Below, one piece after another: positions 7,878 to 18,730 of a stretch of DNA of 64,000 nucleotides. The stretch comes from Agilicoccus flavus (lineage in GTDB: Bacteria > Actinomycetota > Actinomycetes > Actinomycetales > Dermatophilaceae): positions 181,739-245,738 of the forward strand of contig NZ_JACYXE010000009.1 of the NCBI RefSeq assembly GCF_014857905.1, in the 5' to 3' direction. The notes beneath the pieces are model-generated. The model was given only the letters and a program-made list of their open reading frames with translations. It was not told where the DNA came from and did no database searches. A program made the position numbers and the translations under genes. Numbering within the stretch: the first letter of the stretch is position 1; each line of letters opens with the position of its first letter.

Positions 7878-9215
7878 TCAACCGACAATGGGACGCTCCT
7901 CGGGCAGGTGGTAGTGGCGGCGGTGGCTGCGCAGCGCCAACGCCGAGGCGACCGTGATCGTGCCCACGCGGCCGACGAACATGAGCACCATGATGACGAC
8001 CTGGGCGGAGGTGTCGAGTCGCGGCGTGAGTCCGAGCGAGAGCCCGACCGTGCCGAACGCCGAGACGGACTCGAACACGACGGGCGTCAGCGGCAGGTCG
8101 GTGACCGACACGATGACCATGGACCCGAGCGCGACCAACCCCACGCTGATGAGGGCGACCACGAGGGCCTGACGCTGGGTCGCCTCGCTGATGCGCCGGT
8201 GGGCGATCGTCACGTCGGTCTCGCCGCGGATCTCCGAGAGGATGACGAACGAGAGAAGGATGAACGTTGTCACCTTGATGCCGCCGGACGTGCCGGCGCT
8301 GCCGCCGCCGATGAACATGAGGATGATCGTGACGAGCACCGTCTCCTCGCGGATCACCGCGTAGTCGACGATGTTGAACCCGCCCGAGCGCGGCATGACA
8401 CCGCCCGCGAGCGACGCGTTGATCTTCTCCGTCACGGCCATGGGCCCGAGGGTGGCCGGGTTGGTCCACTCGAACCACAGGAAGGTCGCGATGCCGACCC
8501 CGAGCAGCAGCATCCAGCCGTAGAACGTGATGCGGGTGTGCACGGTCCAGTGGTCGGGACGGCGCCGCTTGAGCCACAGCTCGAACAGCACGGGGTAGCC
8601 GAGGCTGCCGATCACGACGGTCAGGCACATCGGGACGATGACCCACGGGTCGGCGACGAAGCCCATGATGCTGTCGCTGTGCAGCGCGAACCCCGCGTTC
8701 GTGAACGACATGCACGAGTAGAAGAGGCCGTGGCCCAGCGCGGCGAACGGGCCCATCCCGTAGGCGAGCCAGAACCGGATACCGAGAACGACACCCACGG
8801 CCACCTCGATGCTCGCCATGAGGACACCGATCCGCACGAGCAGCCGGCGCACCTCGCCGAGGGTCTGGGTCTGGGTCTCGGTCTGGGCGACGAGGGTGTC
8901 GCTGAGCTGGATCCGCCCCCGGACGATGAGCGCGAGCAGCGTCGCCGACGACATGATCCCGTACCCGCCCATCTGGGTGAGCAGGATGATGACGGCCTTG
9001 CCGAACGGGGTCCAGTACGTCGCCGTGTCGACGGTGGTCAGGCCGGTGATCGTCGTCGCGGACACGGCCGTGAAGATCGCCGGGAGAACCTGCACGTCGC
9101 CCGGGTGCGAGACGGGCAACAGCAGCAACGCGGTCCCGAACAGGATGACGGCGAGGAACGCGGCCGGCACGAGCCGCACCGGCTTGAGCATCGCGCGCTG
9201 GAACGACGACGCCAC
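7878..9215 (-). CDS. ktrB: potassium uptake membrane subunit, TrkH/KtrB type
   Basis: 445 residues, the length of KtrB. It has the TrkH/KtrB design of four linked pore units; selectivity-filter segments are visible as TTITGLTTVDT (first), a SFTNAGF stretch (second), the MPRSGGFN stretch (third) and SAFGTVGLS (fourth), each centred on the conserved glycine. Several long hydrophobic helices separate them, and GGGSAGTSGG marks the intramembrane loop region. It takes up K+ (or K+/Na+) across the cytoplasmic membrane with KtrA. The GTG start at 9215 has a strong GGAGGTGAGG site. It is the first gene of a two-gene operon. Confidence 0.95.
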   Translation of the reverse strand: MASSFQRAMLKPVRLVPAAFLAVILFGTALLLLPVSHPGDVQVLPAIFTAVSATTITGLTTVDTATYWTPFGKAVIILLTQMGGYGIMSSATLLALIVRGRIQLSDTLVAQTETQTQTLGEVRRLLVRIGVLMASIEVAVGVVLGIRFWLAYGMGPFAALGHGLFYSCMSFTNAGFALHSDSIMGFVADPWVIVPMCLTVVIGSLGYPVLFELWLKRRRPDHWTVHTRITFYGWMLLLGVGIATFLWFEWTNPATLGPMAVTEKINASLAGGVMPRSGGFNIVDYAVIREETVLVTIILMFIGGGSAGTSGGIKVTTFILLSFVILSEIRGETDVTIAHRRISEATQRQALVVALISVGLVALGSMVIVSVTDLPLTPVVFESVSAFGTVGLSLGLTPRLDTSAQVVIMVLMFVGRVGTITVASALALRSHRRHYHLPEERPIVG

Positions 9216-9325
9216 GCCTCACCTCCTCCCCCGCGGTCCCGGGTGGACCATCGCCGATTGTGACACCCGCCCCGCGAACGCCGGGGCGCACCGGCCACCG
9301 GGTCGGCGCACCGGGCGCGGGTCGC

Positions 9326-10951
9326 TCAGAACTCCGTCGAACCGCGCCGGCCGCGCGGGCGGCCGTCGGGGTCGAAGACGTGCCGGTAGAGGAGCGTCGC
9401 CCACGGCCGCTGCCAGGCCGCCACCGTCGGCACGGACAGGGTCCGGAGCCGGCCGGGCGGCCGGGGCCCGAGGCGTCCGCCGTCGTGCCACTCGTCGAGG
9501 TCGAGCGCGCACGCGGCCATGGCGCCGGCCATGACGTGCGGGTCCTCCAGATCGGGGCGGTCCTCCCCCTCGGGCACGCCGAGGTGCTCGCGGGAGAGGC
9601 GCAGGCGCAGGTCGCGGGCGTACCGGGCCGGGGGGTGCCCGTCGGAGGCCGGGCCGGGCACCGGCTCGTCGTCCCAGACCACGGCGGTGAGCTCGGTGTC
9701 GTGGGTCCAGCTGCGCCGGTTGAAGTTGTCGGAGCCGATCGACGCCCACCGGTCGTCGACGACGCACACCTTGGCGTGCACGTAGATGGGCAGGCCGGCC
9801 TCGTTCTCGAGCCCGTAGAAGGCGACGCGGTCGCCGCCCGCCGCGCGCATCGCGGCCATCGCCTCGCGCCGTCCGACGAGCGACGGCGGGGTGGCGATCG
9901 GGCCGGTCTGGGTGGGCAGCCTGGGCAGGACGCAGACGATCCGCAGGTCGGGTTCGCGCCGCAGCGCGTCGACGAACGTCTGCGCGATCGGCGCCGACCA
10001 CAGGTACTGGTCCTCGACGTAGATGATCCGCCGCGCCCGCGTCAGCGCCTTGGCGTACCCGCGGGCGACGCTGTACTCCCCCTGCGGCGCGAAGTCGTAG
10101 CCGTGACGCAGCCGCGGATAGGTCCGGAGGATCTGCACGTGATGGGTGCCGCCGTCGCCTGAGGGGACGGGCGGGGGCGGAGGCGCCTGGCGCGGAAGGG
10201 GATCGGGAGTCTGGTCCTCGCGGGACAGGAAGCTCTGCAGCCGCTGGACCGGGTGCCGCGTCAGGGGGTTGGAGTCCTCCCAGCGCTCCCGGAACGCCGT
10301 CTCGACGTCGTGGACGACCGGTCCGCGCAGGGCCACCTGCACGTCGTGCCAGGCGGGGGTGTCGCCGAACGCGGACGACATCGACACCGGCTGCGGGTCG
10401 CCGAGGTGACGCTCGTCGTCGCGACGCGAGTGGCACAGGTCGATGCCGCCGACGTAGGCGACGTCGCGGGTCGGGTCGTCGCCGTGGCGCAGGACCACGA
10501 ACTTCTGATGGTGCGACCCGCCCGAGAGGACGCGCATGTCGCGCAGGCACTCCCCGCCGGCCTCCTCGATCTCCTCACCGAGGTGGTCGGCCTCGGTGCT
10601 GGAGTAGCCCAGCCGGTCCCAGTGCGAGCGCCACACCAGTCCGCGGACGTCGACACCCCGGCGCGCCGCGTCCTCGAGGACCGCGCTCACCTCACTGCCG
10701 GGTTCGCCCGTGAGCCGCTCGTCGGGGTCGCCGCGCCAGTCGACGAAGAACACGAGGTCGCCCGGGCCCATCGCCTGGATGCGGGCGTGGAGGTCCCCGT
10801 AGTAGGTGGCGCCGTGCACGAGGGGATCGGCCCGGTTGCCCGACGACCACGCGTGCCCGCCCGGATGCCGGGCGTCGATGCGGGTGTGGGGGTTGCCTCG
10901 CTCCCCCTCGGTCAGGAACCAGTCCTCGAGGCGCACCCGACCATCGTGCAC
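9326..10951 (-). CDS. phospholipase D family protein (two HKD motifs)
   Basis: About 541 residues with two phospholipase D half-sites. The first reads SHHQKFVVL near residues 146-154, with HxK at 148-150 and a following aspartate in RHGDD; the second, near residue 370, reads VHAKVCVVDDRWASIGSDN, i.e. HxK...D plus the GSxN tail. Both halves are intact, so hydrolysis or transfer on phosphodiesters (phospholipid, cardiolipin-type) is chemically possible. There is no signal peptide or membrane helix, so it is probably cytosolic or peripheral. The start is the least certain part: GTG at 10951 gives a sensible N terminus but has no strong ribosome site. The stop of the next gene lies 65 bases upstream. 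Confidence 0.85.
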   Translation of the reverse strand: MHDGRVRLEDWFLTEGERGNPHTRIDARHPGGHAWSSGNRADPLVHGATYYGDLHARIQAMGPGDLVFFVDWRGDPDERLTGEPGSEVSAVLEDAARRGVDVRGLVWRSHWDRLGYSSTEADHLGEEIEEAGGECLRDMRVLSGGSHHQKFVVLRHGDDPTRDVAYVGGIDLCHSRRDDERHLGDPQPVSMSSAFGDTPAWHDVQVALRGPVVHDVETAFRERWEDSNPLTRHPVQRLQSFLSREDQTPDPLPRQAPPPPPVPSGDGGTHHVQILRTYPRLRHGYDFAPQGEYSVARGYAKALTRARRIIYVEDQYLWSAPIAQTFVDALRREPDLRIVCVLPRLPTQTGPIATPPSLVGRREAMAAMRAAGGDRVAFYGLENEAGLPIYVHAKVCVVDDRWASIGSDNFNRRSWTHDTELTAVVWDDEPVPGPASDGHPPARYARDLRLRLSREHLGVPEGEDRPDLEDPHVMAGAMAACALDLDEWHDGGRLGPRPPGRLRTLSVPTVAAWQRPWATLLYRHVFDPDGRPRGRRGSTEF

Positions 10952-11016
10952 CTGCGGGCCCCGGCGCCGCCCGCCGTCCGGCGGCGCGGCGGCGACCGGA
11001 CCGCGAGACGCGCCCG

Positions 11017-12048
11017 TCAGTTCGCCGTCTGCGCGGCCCAGAGGTTGACCCCGGACTCGACGGCGTGCTCGTCGATCTCGGCGAGCTCCTCGTCGGAGAA
11101 CGACAGGTTCTTCAGGGCGTCGAGGTTGGCGTCGAGCTGCTCGACGCGGCTCGCCCCGAGCACCGTCGAGGTCATGCGGGGGTCGCGCAGCACCCAGGCG
11201 ATCGCCATCTGCGCGAGGGTCTGGCCGCGCTCCTTCGCGATGGCGTCGAGCGCCCGGACGTGCCCGAGCGTCTCCTCGGACAGGTGCCCCTGGTCGAGCG
11301 AGCCGTCCCGAGCGGCCCGGGAGTCCTGCGGCACGCCGCTCAGGTACCGGTCGGTGAGCACGCCCTGCGCGAGGGCGGTGAACGCGATGCACCCCATGCC
11401 CTGCGCCTCGAGCTCGTCGAGGAGGTGTTGTTCCTCGATCCAGCGGTTGAGCATGCTGTACGACGGCTGGTGGATGAGCAGCGGCGTCCCGAGGTCGCGC
11501 GCGATCTGCGCGGCCTCCTTGGTCTTGGCCGCGGAGTAGCTGCTGATGCCCGCGTAGAGCGCCTTGCCCGACCGCACGGCGGTGTCGAGGGCGCGCATGG
11601 TCTCCTCGACGGGCGTGTCGGGGTCGAAGCGGTGGCTGTAGAAGATGTCGACGTAGTCGAGGCCGAGGCGGCGCAACGACTGGTCGAGACTCGCGAGGAC
11701 GTACTTCCGCGACCCGCCGCCCTGGCCGTACGGGCCGGGCCACATGTCCCAGCCGGCCTTCGTCGACACGATGAGCTCGTCGCGGTACGGGGCGAGGTCG
11801 GTGGCGAGCAGCTGGCCGAAGTTGATCTCGGCCTGGCCGTAGGGCGGGCCGTAGTTGTTGGCGAGGTCGAAGTGCGTGACGCCGCGGTCGAAGGCGCGGC
11901 GCACGATGGCCCGCTGGGTCTCGAAGGGCTTGTCGTCGCCGAAGTTCTGCCACAGGCCCAGCGAGACCGCCGGCAGCTTCAGCCCGCTGCGTCCGCAGAA
12001 CCGGTAGACCATGTCGTCGTAGCGCGTGTCGGAGGCGGAGTACGTCAT
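11017..12048 (-). CDS. gpr: aldo/keto reductase, YghZ (L-glyceraldehyde 3-phosphate reductase) type
   Basis: 343 residues, colinear with Escherichia coli YghZ/Gpr and Kv-beta-like aldo/keto reductases. Characteristic stretches include SLGLWQNFG, FDLANNYGPPYGQAE (catalytic Asp and Tyr), STKAGWDMWPGPYG (catalytic Lys), YVDIFYSHR (catalytic His) and the NADPH-binding VLGASRVEQLDAN near the C terminus. The E. coli enzyme reduces L-glyceraldehyde 3-phosphate and methylglyoxal with NADPH in the cytosol; a detoxifying role is therefore likely. Start at 12048 gives the family N terminus; a second ATG nine bases upstream is possible. The gene is followed by the phospholipase D gene on the same strand. 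Confidence 0.92.
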   Translation of the reverse strand: MTYSASDTRYDDMVYRFCGRSGLKLPAVSLGLWQNFGDDKPFETQRAIVRRAFDRGVTHFDLANNYGPPYGQAEINFGQLLATDLAPYRDELIVSTKAGWDMWPGPYGQGGGSRKYVLASLDQSLRRLGLDYVDIFYSHRFDPDTPVEETMRALDTAVRSGKALYAGISSYSAAKTKEAAQIARDLGTPLLIHQPSYSMLNRWIEEQHLLDELEAQGMGCIAFTALAQGVLTDRYLSGVPQDSRAARDGSLDQGHLSEETLGHVRALDAIAKERGQTLAQMAIAWVLRDPRMTSTVLGASRVEQLDANLDALKNLSFSDEELAEIDEHAVESGVNLWAAQTAN

Positions 12049-12164
12049 GGGCCACATCCTGCCCGCCCGCGGCGAGGCGTCGCGCGGCGGGCCGGGGGCG
12101 GCTCCGGCGTCGGCCTGCGCCCCTCGGGCGACGAAGGCGAGGGTCGCGTCGGGGGCCGCCGACC

Positions 12165-12334
12165 GCGTCGTCGGCACTCGAGCCTCTGGTCGCGCTTCCT
12201 CACACCCGCCCACCACTCCGAGCGCACCCACCCGGTGTCGGCGGCCGCGTCGTCAGCACTCGAGCCTCTGGTCGCGCTTCCTCACACCCGCCCACCACTC
12301 CGGGCGCACCCACCCGGTGTCGGCGGCCGCGTCG

Positions 12335-12345
<11 letters not shown>
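12165..12345. repeat. 82-bp tandem repeat, 2.2 copies, at the 3' end of sdaA
   Basis: Copies lie at 12165-12246 and 12247-12328, with a partial third at 12329-12345; the period is exactly 82 and the two full copies differ at only a few positions. The partial copy is the last codons and stop of sdaA (GTCAGCACTCGA), so the repeat looks like tandem duplication of the sdaA tail plus its 3' flank. It separates sdaA from the reductase gene. Confidence 0.85.
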
Positions 12346-13738
<1,393 letters not shown>

Positions 13739-13753
13739 GTCCGCCGCCCCGGC

Positions 13754-15028
13754 TCAGCCGGCCAGCGCGGGGTACAGCGGGAACCGCGCGGCCAGCGCCT
13801 CCACCCGGGAGCGCAGCGCGGTCGCCTGCTCGTCGGACAGCTCCGGGTCGAGCGCCTCGGCGATGACGTCGGCGACCTCGGTGAACTCCTCCGGACCGAA
13901 CCCGCGCGTCGCGAGCGCGGGCGTGCCGATGCGCAGGCCGGAGGTGACCATCGGGGGCCGCGGGTCGTTCGGGACCGCGTTGCGGTTGACCGTGATGCCC
14001 ACCCGGTGCAGGCGGTCCTCGGCCTGCTTGCCGTCGAGCGTGCTGTCGCGCAGGTCGACGAGGACGAGGTGCACGTCGGTGCCGCCGGAGAGCACCTTGA
14101 CGCCCTTCTCGGCCATGCCGGGCGCGGTGAGGCGTTCGGCGAGGAGGCGGGCGCCCTCGAGGGTGCGGCGCTGGCGGTCCTTGAACTCCTCGGTGGCCGC
14201 GAGCTTGAACGAGACGGCCTTCGCGGCGATGACGTGCTCGAGCGGCCCGCCCTGCATGCCGGGGAAGACGGCCGAGTTGATCTTCTTCGCGATGTCGGCG
14301 TCGTTGGACAAGATGATGCCGCCGCGGGGGCCGCCGAGGGTCTTGTGCGTCGTCGACGTCGTCACGTGCGCGTGCGGGACGGGGTTGGGGTGCAGGCCCG
14401 CGGCGACGAGGCCGGCGAAGTGGGCCATGTCGACCATGAGGTACGCGCCCACCGCGTCGGCGATCTCGCGGAACTTCTCGAAGTCGAGCTGGCGGGGGTA
14501 GGCGGACCAGCCGGCGATGATCATCTTCGGCCGGTGCTCCTGGGCGAGGCGCTCGACCTCGGCCATGTCGACGCGCCCCTCGCCGTCGACGTGGTAGGGC
14601 ACGACGTCGAACATCTTGCCGCTGTAGTTGATCTTCATGCCGTGCGTGAGGTGCCCGCCGTTGGCGAGGTCGAGGCCGAGGATCGTGTCGCCCGGCTGGA
14701 GCAGCGCGAAGAACACGGCCGTGTTGGCCTGGGCGCCCGAGTGGGGCTGCACGTTGGCGAAGCCCGCCCCGAACAGCTCCTTGATGCGGTCGATGGCGAG
14801 CTTCTCGACGACGTCGACGTGCTCGCAGCCGCCGTAGTAGCGACGCCCGGGGTACCCCTCCGCGTACTTGTTCGTCGCGACCGAGCCCTGCGCCTGCATG
14901 ACCCCGACCGGCGCGAAGTTCTCGGACGCGATCATCTCGAGCGTCGTCTCCTGGCGGTTGCGCTCGGCGTCGAGGGCCTGCGCGATCTCGGGGTCGACCT
15001 CGGCCAGCGACTGGTTCAGCGTGTTCAT
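13754..15028 (-). CDS. glyA: serine hydroxymethyltransferase
   Basis: 424 residues. Typical PLP-enzyme landmarks: IASENFAP near residues 34-41, the [15 protein letters not shown] segment, HSGAQAN, and the Schiff-base lysine in [14 protein letters not shown]. It interconverts serine and glycine, passing a one-carbon unit to tetrahydrofolate, in the cytosol. It precedes sdaA by 15 bases and is probably the promoter-proximal gene of that pair. The 160-base upstream region shared with the divergent PHP gene shows no glycine riboswitch that I can recognise. Confidence 0.97.
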   Translation of the reverse strand: MNTLNQSLAEVDPEIAQALDAERNRQETTLEMIASENFAPVGVMQAQGSVATNKYAEGYPGRRYYGGCEHVDVVEKLAIDRIKELFGAGFANVQPHSGAQANTAVFFALLQPGDTILGLDLANGGHLTHGMKINYSGKMFDVVPYHVDGEGRVDMAEVERLAQEHRPKMIIAGWSAYPRQLDFEKFREIADAVGAYLMVDMAHFAGLVAAGLHPNPVPHAHVTTSTTHKTLGGPRGGIILSNDADIAKKINSAVFPGMQGGPLEHVIAAKAVSFKLAATEEFKDRQRRTLEGARLLAERLTAPGMAEKGVKVLSGGTDVHLVLVDLRDSTLDGKQAEDRLHRVGITVNRNAVPNDPRPPMVTSGLRIGTPALATRGFGPEEFTEVADVIAEALDPELSDEQATALRSRVEALAARFPLYPALAG

Positions 15029-15189
15029 GTCGCGAGTCTGTCAGATGCACCACACCCGCGACAGGGGCGCGCGACGCGACGCGCCCGGGCGCCTTCGGGG
15101 CGTCGCGCGGGCGGCCTCGCGTCGGCCGGAGGCGCGGCGGGCGGGCCGGTCCCGGGCGGGCCCCGGCGGGCGCGCCTACCCTGGCCGAC

Positions 15190-16236
15190 ATGAGCACCCC
15201 CGCCCCCCTCGAACCCGTCGACGCGCTGCGCCGGATCGCCTTCCTCATGGAACGCACGCGGGGCGAGACGCGGCGGGTCGAGGCCTACCGCAAGGCGGCG
15301 GCGACGCTGCTGGCCACCCCGGCCGACGAGGTGGCCCGGCGCATCGCGAACGGGACAATCACCGACCTGCCCGGGATCGGCAAGAGCACCGGGGCTGCCA
15401 TCACGGCGGCCGCCGCGGGCGAGGTCCCCGACCGGCTCGCCGAGCTGGAGGCGACCGCCGCCGGTCCGCTCGTCGAGGGTGGGCAGGAGCTGCTCGCGGC
15501 CGTGCGCGGCGACCTGCACAGCCACTCCGACTGGTCCGACGGGGGCTCTCCCATCGAGGAGATGGTGGCGACGGCGATGGAACTCGGGCGCGAGTACCTC
15601 GCCCTCACCGACCACTCCCCCCGCCTGCGCGTGGCCAACGGGCTCAGCGCCGAACGCCTCACCCGCCAGCTCGGCATCGTCGACGCGATCAACGGCCACC
15701 TCGGCGACGACTTCCGCCTCCTGCGCGGCATCGAGGTCGACATCCTCGACGACGGCACGCTCGACCAGACCCCGGAGATGCTCGACCGGCTCGACGTCGT
15801 CGTCGCCTCCGTGCACAGCAAGCTGAAGATGCCGAAGGCGCAGATGACGCGGCGGATGGTGGCGGCGGTGAGCCGGCCGCGCACCAACGTCCTCGGCCAC
15901 TGCACCGGCCGGCTCGTCACCGGCGGGCGGGGCACGCGACCCCAGAGCGAGTTCGACGCCGCCGCCGTGTTCGCGGCCTGCGCCGAGCACGACGTCGCCG
16001 TCGAGATCAACTCGCGCCCCGAGCGGTGCGACCCGCCCGACGAGCTCATCGGCCTCGCCCTCGACGCCGGGTGCCTGTTCTCGATCGACACCGACGCCCA
16101 CGCCCCCGGCCAGCTCGACTTCCTCGCCTACGGCTGCGAGCGCGCCCAGCGCCTCGGCGTTCCCGCCGATCGGATCATCACGACGTGGCCGGTCGATCAG
16201 CTCCTCGCCTGGGCCCGACCGGAACCCGCGGCGTGA
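15190..16236 (+). CDS. PHP-domain phosphoesterase with PolX-like helix-hairpin-helix
   Basis: 348 residues: an N-terminal DNA polymerase beta-like helical domain (about 1-95) with the helix-hairpin-helix LPGIGKSTGAA, followed by a PHP metal-dependent phosphoesterase domain (about 105-345). Metal ligands are visible as DLHSHSDWSD, LALTDHSP, the Glu in RGIEVDI, SVHS, GHCT and IDTDAHAP. Bacterial PolX has the same two domains but with the polymerase palm between them; the palm is missing here, so this is either a stand-alone 3'-5' nuclease/phosphatase or a nucleotide phosphoesterase. It is divergent from glyA. Confidence 0.88.
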   Translation: MSTPAPLEPVDALRRIAFLMERTRGETRRVEAYRKAAATLLATPADEVARRIANGTITDLPGIGKSTGAAITAAAAGEVPDRLAELEATAAGPLVEGGQELLAAVRGDLHSHSDWSDGGSPIEEMVATAMELGREYLALTDHSPRLRVANGLSAERLTRQLGIVDAINGHLGDDFRLLRGIEVDILDDGTLDQTPEMLDRLDVVVASVHSKLKMPKAQMTRRMVAAVSRPRTNVLGHCTGRLVTGGRGTRPQSEFDAAAVFAACAEHDVAVEINSRPERCDPPDELIGLALDAGCLFSIDTDAHAPGQLDFLAYGCERAQRLGVPADRIITTWPVDQLLAWARPEPAA

Positions 16237-16304
16237 GGCGGCGCCCCGGTCCCGGCCCGGCCGATCCCCTCGCGAGGGGTCCGGAACCCCGCCGCGGAGC
16301 CGTT

Positions 16305-16334
16305 TTGGAGTTGGGCGCATTTCTCCCCTATGCT
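16305..16334 (+). promoter_or_regulatory. candidate promoter of the tRNA-Glu/Asp/Phe cluster
   Basis: TTGGAG (16305-16310), an 18-base spacer and TATGCT (16329-16334) form a housekeeping-type promoter about 80 bases upstream of tRNA-Glu. A preceding hairpin, CCCCT-CGCG-AGGGG (16266-16279), may end the PHP gene transcript. Confidence 0.5.
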
Positions 16335-16417
16335 CATCGAGTCCTCGAACGGATCCGAGCTGCTGCGGTACGCAGGCGTAGGTACAGCGAAGGCGGCGGG
16401 GCCTGACGAGACACCAG

Positions 16418-16490
16418 GTCCCCATCGTCTAGCGGCCTAGGACCCCGCCCTTTCACGGCGGTAGCACGGGTTCGAATCCCGTTGGGGATA
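16418..16490 (+). tRNA. tRNA-Glu (anticodon TTC)
   Basis: Acceptor arms GTCCCCA (16418-16424) and TGGGGAT (16483-16489) pair with a G-T first pair; anticodon loop CTTTCAC reads TTC, glutamate. Discriminator A16490; CCA is not encoded. First gene of a three-tRNA cluster. Confidence 0.96.
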
Positions 16491-16519
16491 CGCACCACCA
16501 GAAGTACCCTCTTCAACGA

Positions 16520-16593
16520 GGCCCCGTAGCGCAGTTGGTTAGCGCGCCGCCCTGTCACGGCGGAGGTCGCCGGTTCGAGCCCGGTCGGGGTCG
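16520..16593 (+). tRNA. tRNA-Asp (anticodon GTC)
   Basis: Acceptor arms GGCCCCG (16520-16526) and CGGGGTC (16586-16592); anticodon loop CTGTCAC reads GTC, aspartate; T stem GCCGG/CCGGT. Discriminator G16593, as expected for tRNA-Asp. CCA is not encoded. Confidence 0.96.
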
Positions 16594-16607
16594 CTCTGAT
16601 TCACCAG

Positions 16608-16684
16608 GGCCAGGTAGCTCAGTTGGTACGAGCGTCCGACTGAAAATCGGAAGGTCGGCGGTTCGACCCCGCCCCTGGCCACCA
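16608..16684 (+). tRNA. tRNA-Phe (anticodon GAA)
   Basis: Acceptor arms GGCCAGG (16608-16614) and CCTGGCC (16674-16680); anticodon stem TCCGA/TCGGA around loop CTGAAAA reads GAA, phenylalanine. Discriminator A16681 is followed by an encoded CCA (16682-16684), unlike its two neighbours. Confidence 0.96.
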
Positions 16685-16686
16685 CG

Positions 16687-16723
16687 GAAGCCGCAGGTTC
16701 CCTCCCCGGGACCCTGCGGCTTC
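16687..16723 (+). terminator. hairpin terminator of the tRNA cluster
   Basis: GAAGCCGCAGG (16687-16697) and CCTGCGGCTTC (16713-16723) form an 11-bp perfect stem with a 15-base loop, two bases after the tRNA-Phe CCA end. The T-rich tail is weak (GTCGTTCCCC), as is common in high-G+C actinobacteria. Confidence 0.7.
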
Positions 16724-16771
16724 GTCGTTCCCCGCTTCCCTCTGCAGCCTCGGCGGGCGGGGGTCCGCGGA

Positions 16772-16879
16772 CGAAGAACCGTACCGACGACATCGGCAGG
16801 ACGCGCTTGTGCATCTGCGCCGGTCACGGGCCTGCACCCTCGCGGGTGAGGCGGTCCGTGTCGTCGATACGGTTCTTCG
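16772..16879. repeat. 108-bp element bounded by 21-bp inverted repeats
   Basis: Bases 16772-16792 and 16859-16879 are inverted copies of 21 bases with one mismatch (AGAACCGTAC/TCGACGAC core). The interior of 66 bases has no gene. It lies between the tRNA terminator and the end of the convergent ABC-F gene, and could be a small inserted element or a bidirectional stem. Confidence 0.65.
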
Positions 16880-16935
16880 ATCTCGGCCACCCCACGGCGC
16901 GGCGCCTGATCCGCGCCGGCACCGGCGCCCCCGGA

Positions 16936-18612
16936 TCAGCGCGTCCGCTCCACCCGCCCCTCGTCCCACACGGGCTCGGCGGACTCGACGACGCGGCCGT
17001 CGGCGCGGAAGACGACGAACCGGTCGAAGCCGCGGGCGAACCAGCGGTCGTGGGTCACCGCGACGACGGTGCCGTCGAAGGCGTCGAGGCCCTCCTCGAG
17101 GGCCTGCGCCGACTGCACGTCGAGGTTGTCGGTCGGCTCGTCGAGCAGCAGCAGCGTCGCGCCGCTCAGCTCGAGCAGCAGGATCTGGAAGCGCGCCTGC
17201 TGACCGCCCGAGAGGGAGTCGAAGGTCTGTTCGGCGGCGTGGGCGAGCTCGTAGCGGTCGAGCACGCGGGCCGCCTGCTCGCGGCCGCGCCCCTCGCGAT
17301 GGCCGTCGCCGCGGTGCAGGATCTCGACCAGCGTGCGCCCGGCCAGCTCGGGGTGGGTGTGGGTCTGGACGAACCAACCGGGCCGCACGCGCGCCCCGAG
17401 CCGGGCGCGGCCGGTGTGCGGGACCGGGTCCACGGGACGGTCCTCGACCGGCCGGTGCTCGACGTCGGGGTCGGTGCCACCGGCGGCGAGCAGGCGCAGG
17501 AAGTGCGACTTGCCCGACCCGTTCGACCCGAGCACGGCGACGCGTTCGCCGTACCAGACCTCGAGGTCGAACGGCCGCATCAGGCCGGTGAGCTCGACGC
17601 CCTCGCACACGACGGCCCGCTTGGCCGTCCGCCCGCCGCGCAGGCGCATCGTCACCTGCTGCTCGCGCGGGATGCCCTGCGGCGGGCCCGCCTCCTCGAA
17701 CTTACGCAGCCGGGTCTGGGCGGCGTGGTACTGCGAGGCGAGGCCGTCGTTGTACGCGGCCTTCTGCTTGTACATGAAGACGAGGGCGCGCAGCTTCTCG
17801 TGCTCCTCGTCCCAGCGCCGCCGCAGCTCCTCGAGCCGCTCGAAGCGCGTCCGGCGGGCCTGCGCATAGGTCCGGAAGCCGCCGGGGTGCACCCACAGCG
17901 AGTTGCCGCCCGCGCCGAGCTCGATCGTCGCGACCCGCGTGGCGACCGCGGCCATGAGCTCCCGGTCGTGGCTGACGAACAGGACGGTCTTGCCCGACGC
18001 GGCGAGCTGCTCCTCGAGCCACACCTTGCCCGGCACGTCGAGGTAATTGTCGGGCTCGTCGAGCAGCAGCACCTCGTCGGGACCGCGCAGCAGCGCCTCG
18101 AGCACGAGCCGCTTCTGCTCCCCGCCGGACATGCTCGACAGCTCGCGCCACCGGCAGCGTTCGTACGGGACCCCCATCGCCGTCGTGCAGCACGCGTCCC
18201 ACAGCACCTCGGCCTTGTAGCCGCCGGCGTCGGCGTAGTCCGACAGGGCCTGCGCGTACGCGAACTGGGTCGCCTCGTCGTCGGTCTCCATGAGCGCGAG
18301 CTCGAGCCGGTCGACCTCGGCCGCCGCGGCGCGGACCCGCGGGGGCGCGACGGACAGGAGCAGGTCGCGCACGCACTCGTCGTCGCGGCCGACCCGCTGG
18401 CGCATGATCCCGAGGCCGCCGCTGCGCGTCACCGCGCCCGCGTGGGGGGTCAGCTCGCCGGTGACGATCCGCAGCAACGTCGTCTTCCCGGCCCCGTTGG
18501 CGCCGACCAGCGCGATCTTCGCGCCGTCGCCCACCCGGAGCGCGACGTCGTCGAGCAGCACCCGCCCGTCGGGCAGGTCGTATCGGATGCCGGCCAGGTC
18601 CACGTGTCCCAC
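16936..18612 (-). CDS. ABC-F family ATP-binding protein
   Basis: 558 residues with two ABC ATPase domains in one chain and no membrane segment, the ABC-F pattern. Domain 1 has Walker A GANGAGKT near residue 38, signature SGGEQKR and Walker B LLLDEPDNYLD; domain 2 has GSNGSGKS, SGGQQAR and LLLDEPTDNLD. The linker between them is charged and helical. ABC-F proteins act on ribosomes, in translation rescue, ribosome assembly or antibiotic protection; which applies here cannot be told. Start is a GTG at 18612; an in-frame GTG nine bases later is also possible. It is a single-gene unit. Confidence 0.92.
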   Translation of the reverse strand: MGHVDLAGIRYDLPDGRVLLDDVALRVGDGAKIALVGANGAGKTTLLRIVTGELTPHAGAVTRSGGLGIMRQRVGRDDECVRDLLLSVAPPRVRAAAAEVDRLELALMETDDEATQFAYAQALSDYADAGGYKAEVLWDACCTTAMGVPYERCRWRELSSMSGGEQKRLVLEALLRGPDEVLLLDEPDNYLDVPGKVWLEEQLAASGKTVLFVSHDRELMAAVATRVATIELGAGGNSLWVHPGGFRTYAQARRTRFERLEELRRRWDEEHEKLRALVFMYKQKAAYNDGLASQYHAAQTRLRKFEEAGPPQGIPREQQVTMRLRGGRTAKRAVVCEGVELTGLMRPFDLEVWYGERVAVLGSNGSGKSHFLRLLAAGGTDPDVEHRPVEDRPVDPVPHTGRARLGARVRPGWFVQTHTHPELAGRTLVEILHRGDGHREGRGREQAARVLDRYELAHAAEQTFDSLSGGQQARFQILLLELSGATLLLLDEPTDNLDVQSAQALEEGLDAFDGTVVAVTHDRWFARGFDRFVVFRADGRVVESAEPVWDEGRVERTR

Positions 18613-18730
18613 GGGGAACCAGTCTGGGTCATCCCCGCGCGGGGCCGAAGCGAGTTTTCGGGTGGGGCGCGCCCCACGGGGTCACCCCGGACGCGCCGCC
18701 GCACGTCCGCCGGCCCGGTGTGGCCGTACG

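Noticed and set aside
7908..9263. Long plus-strand open frame over ktrB
   Set aside because: It is a shadow of ktrB with no ribosome site and an Arg/His/Asp-rich composition typical of antisense frames in G+C-rich DNA.
15029..15189. Glycine riboswitch before glyA
   Set aside because: The region lacks the conserved aptamer cores and is too short for a tandem aptamer.
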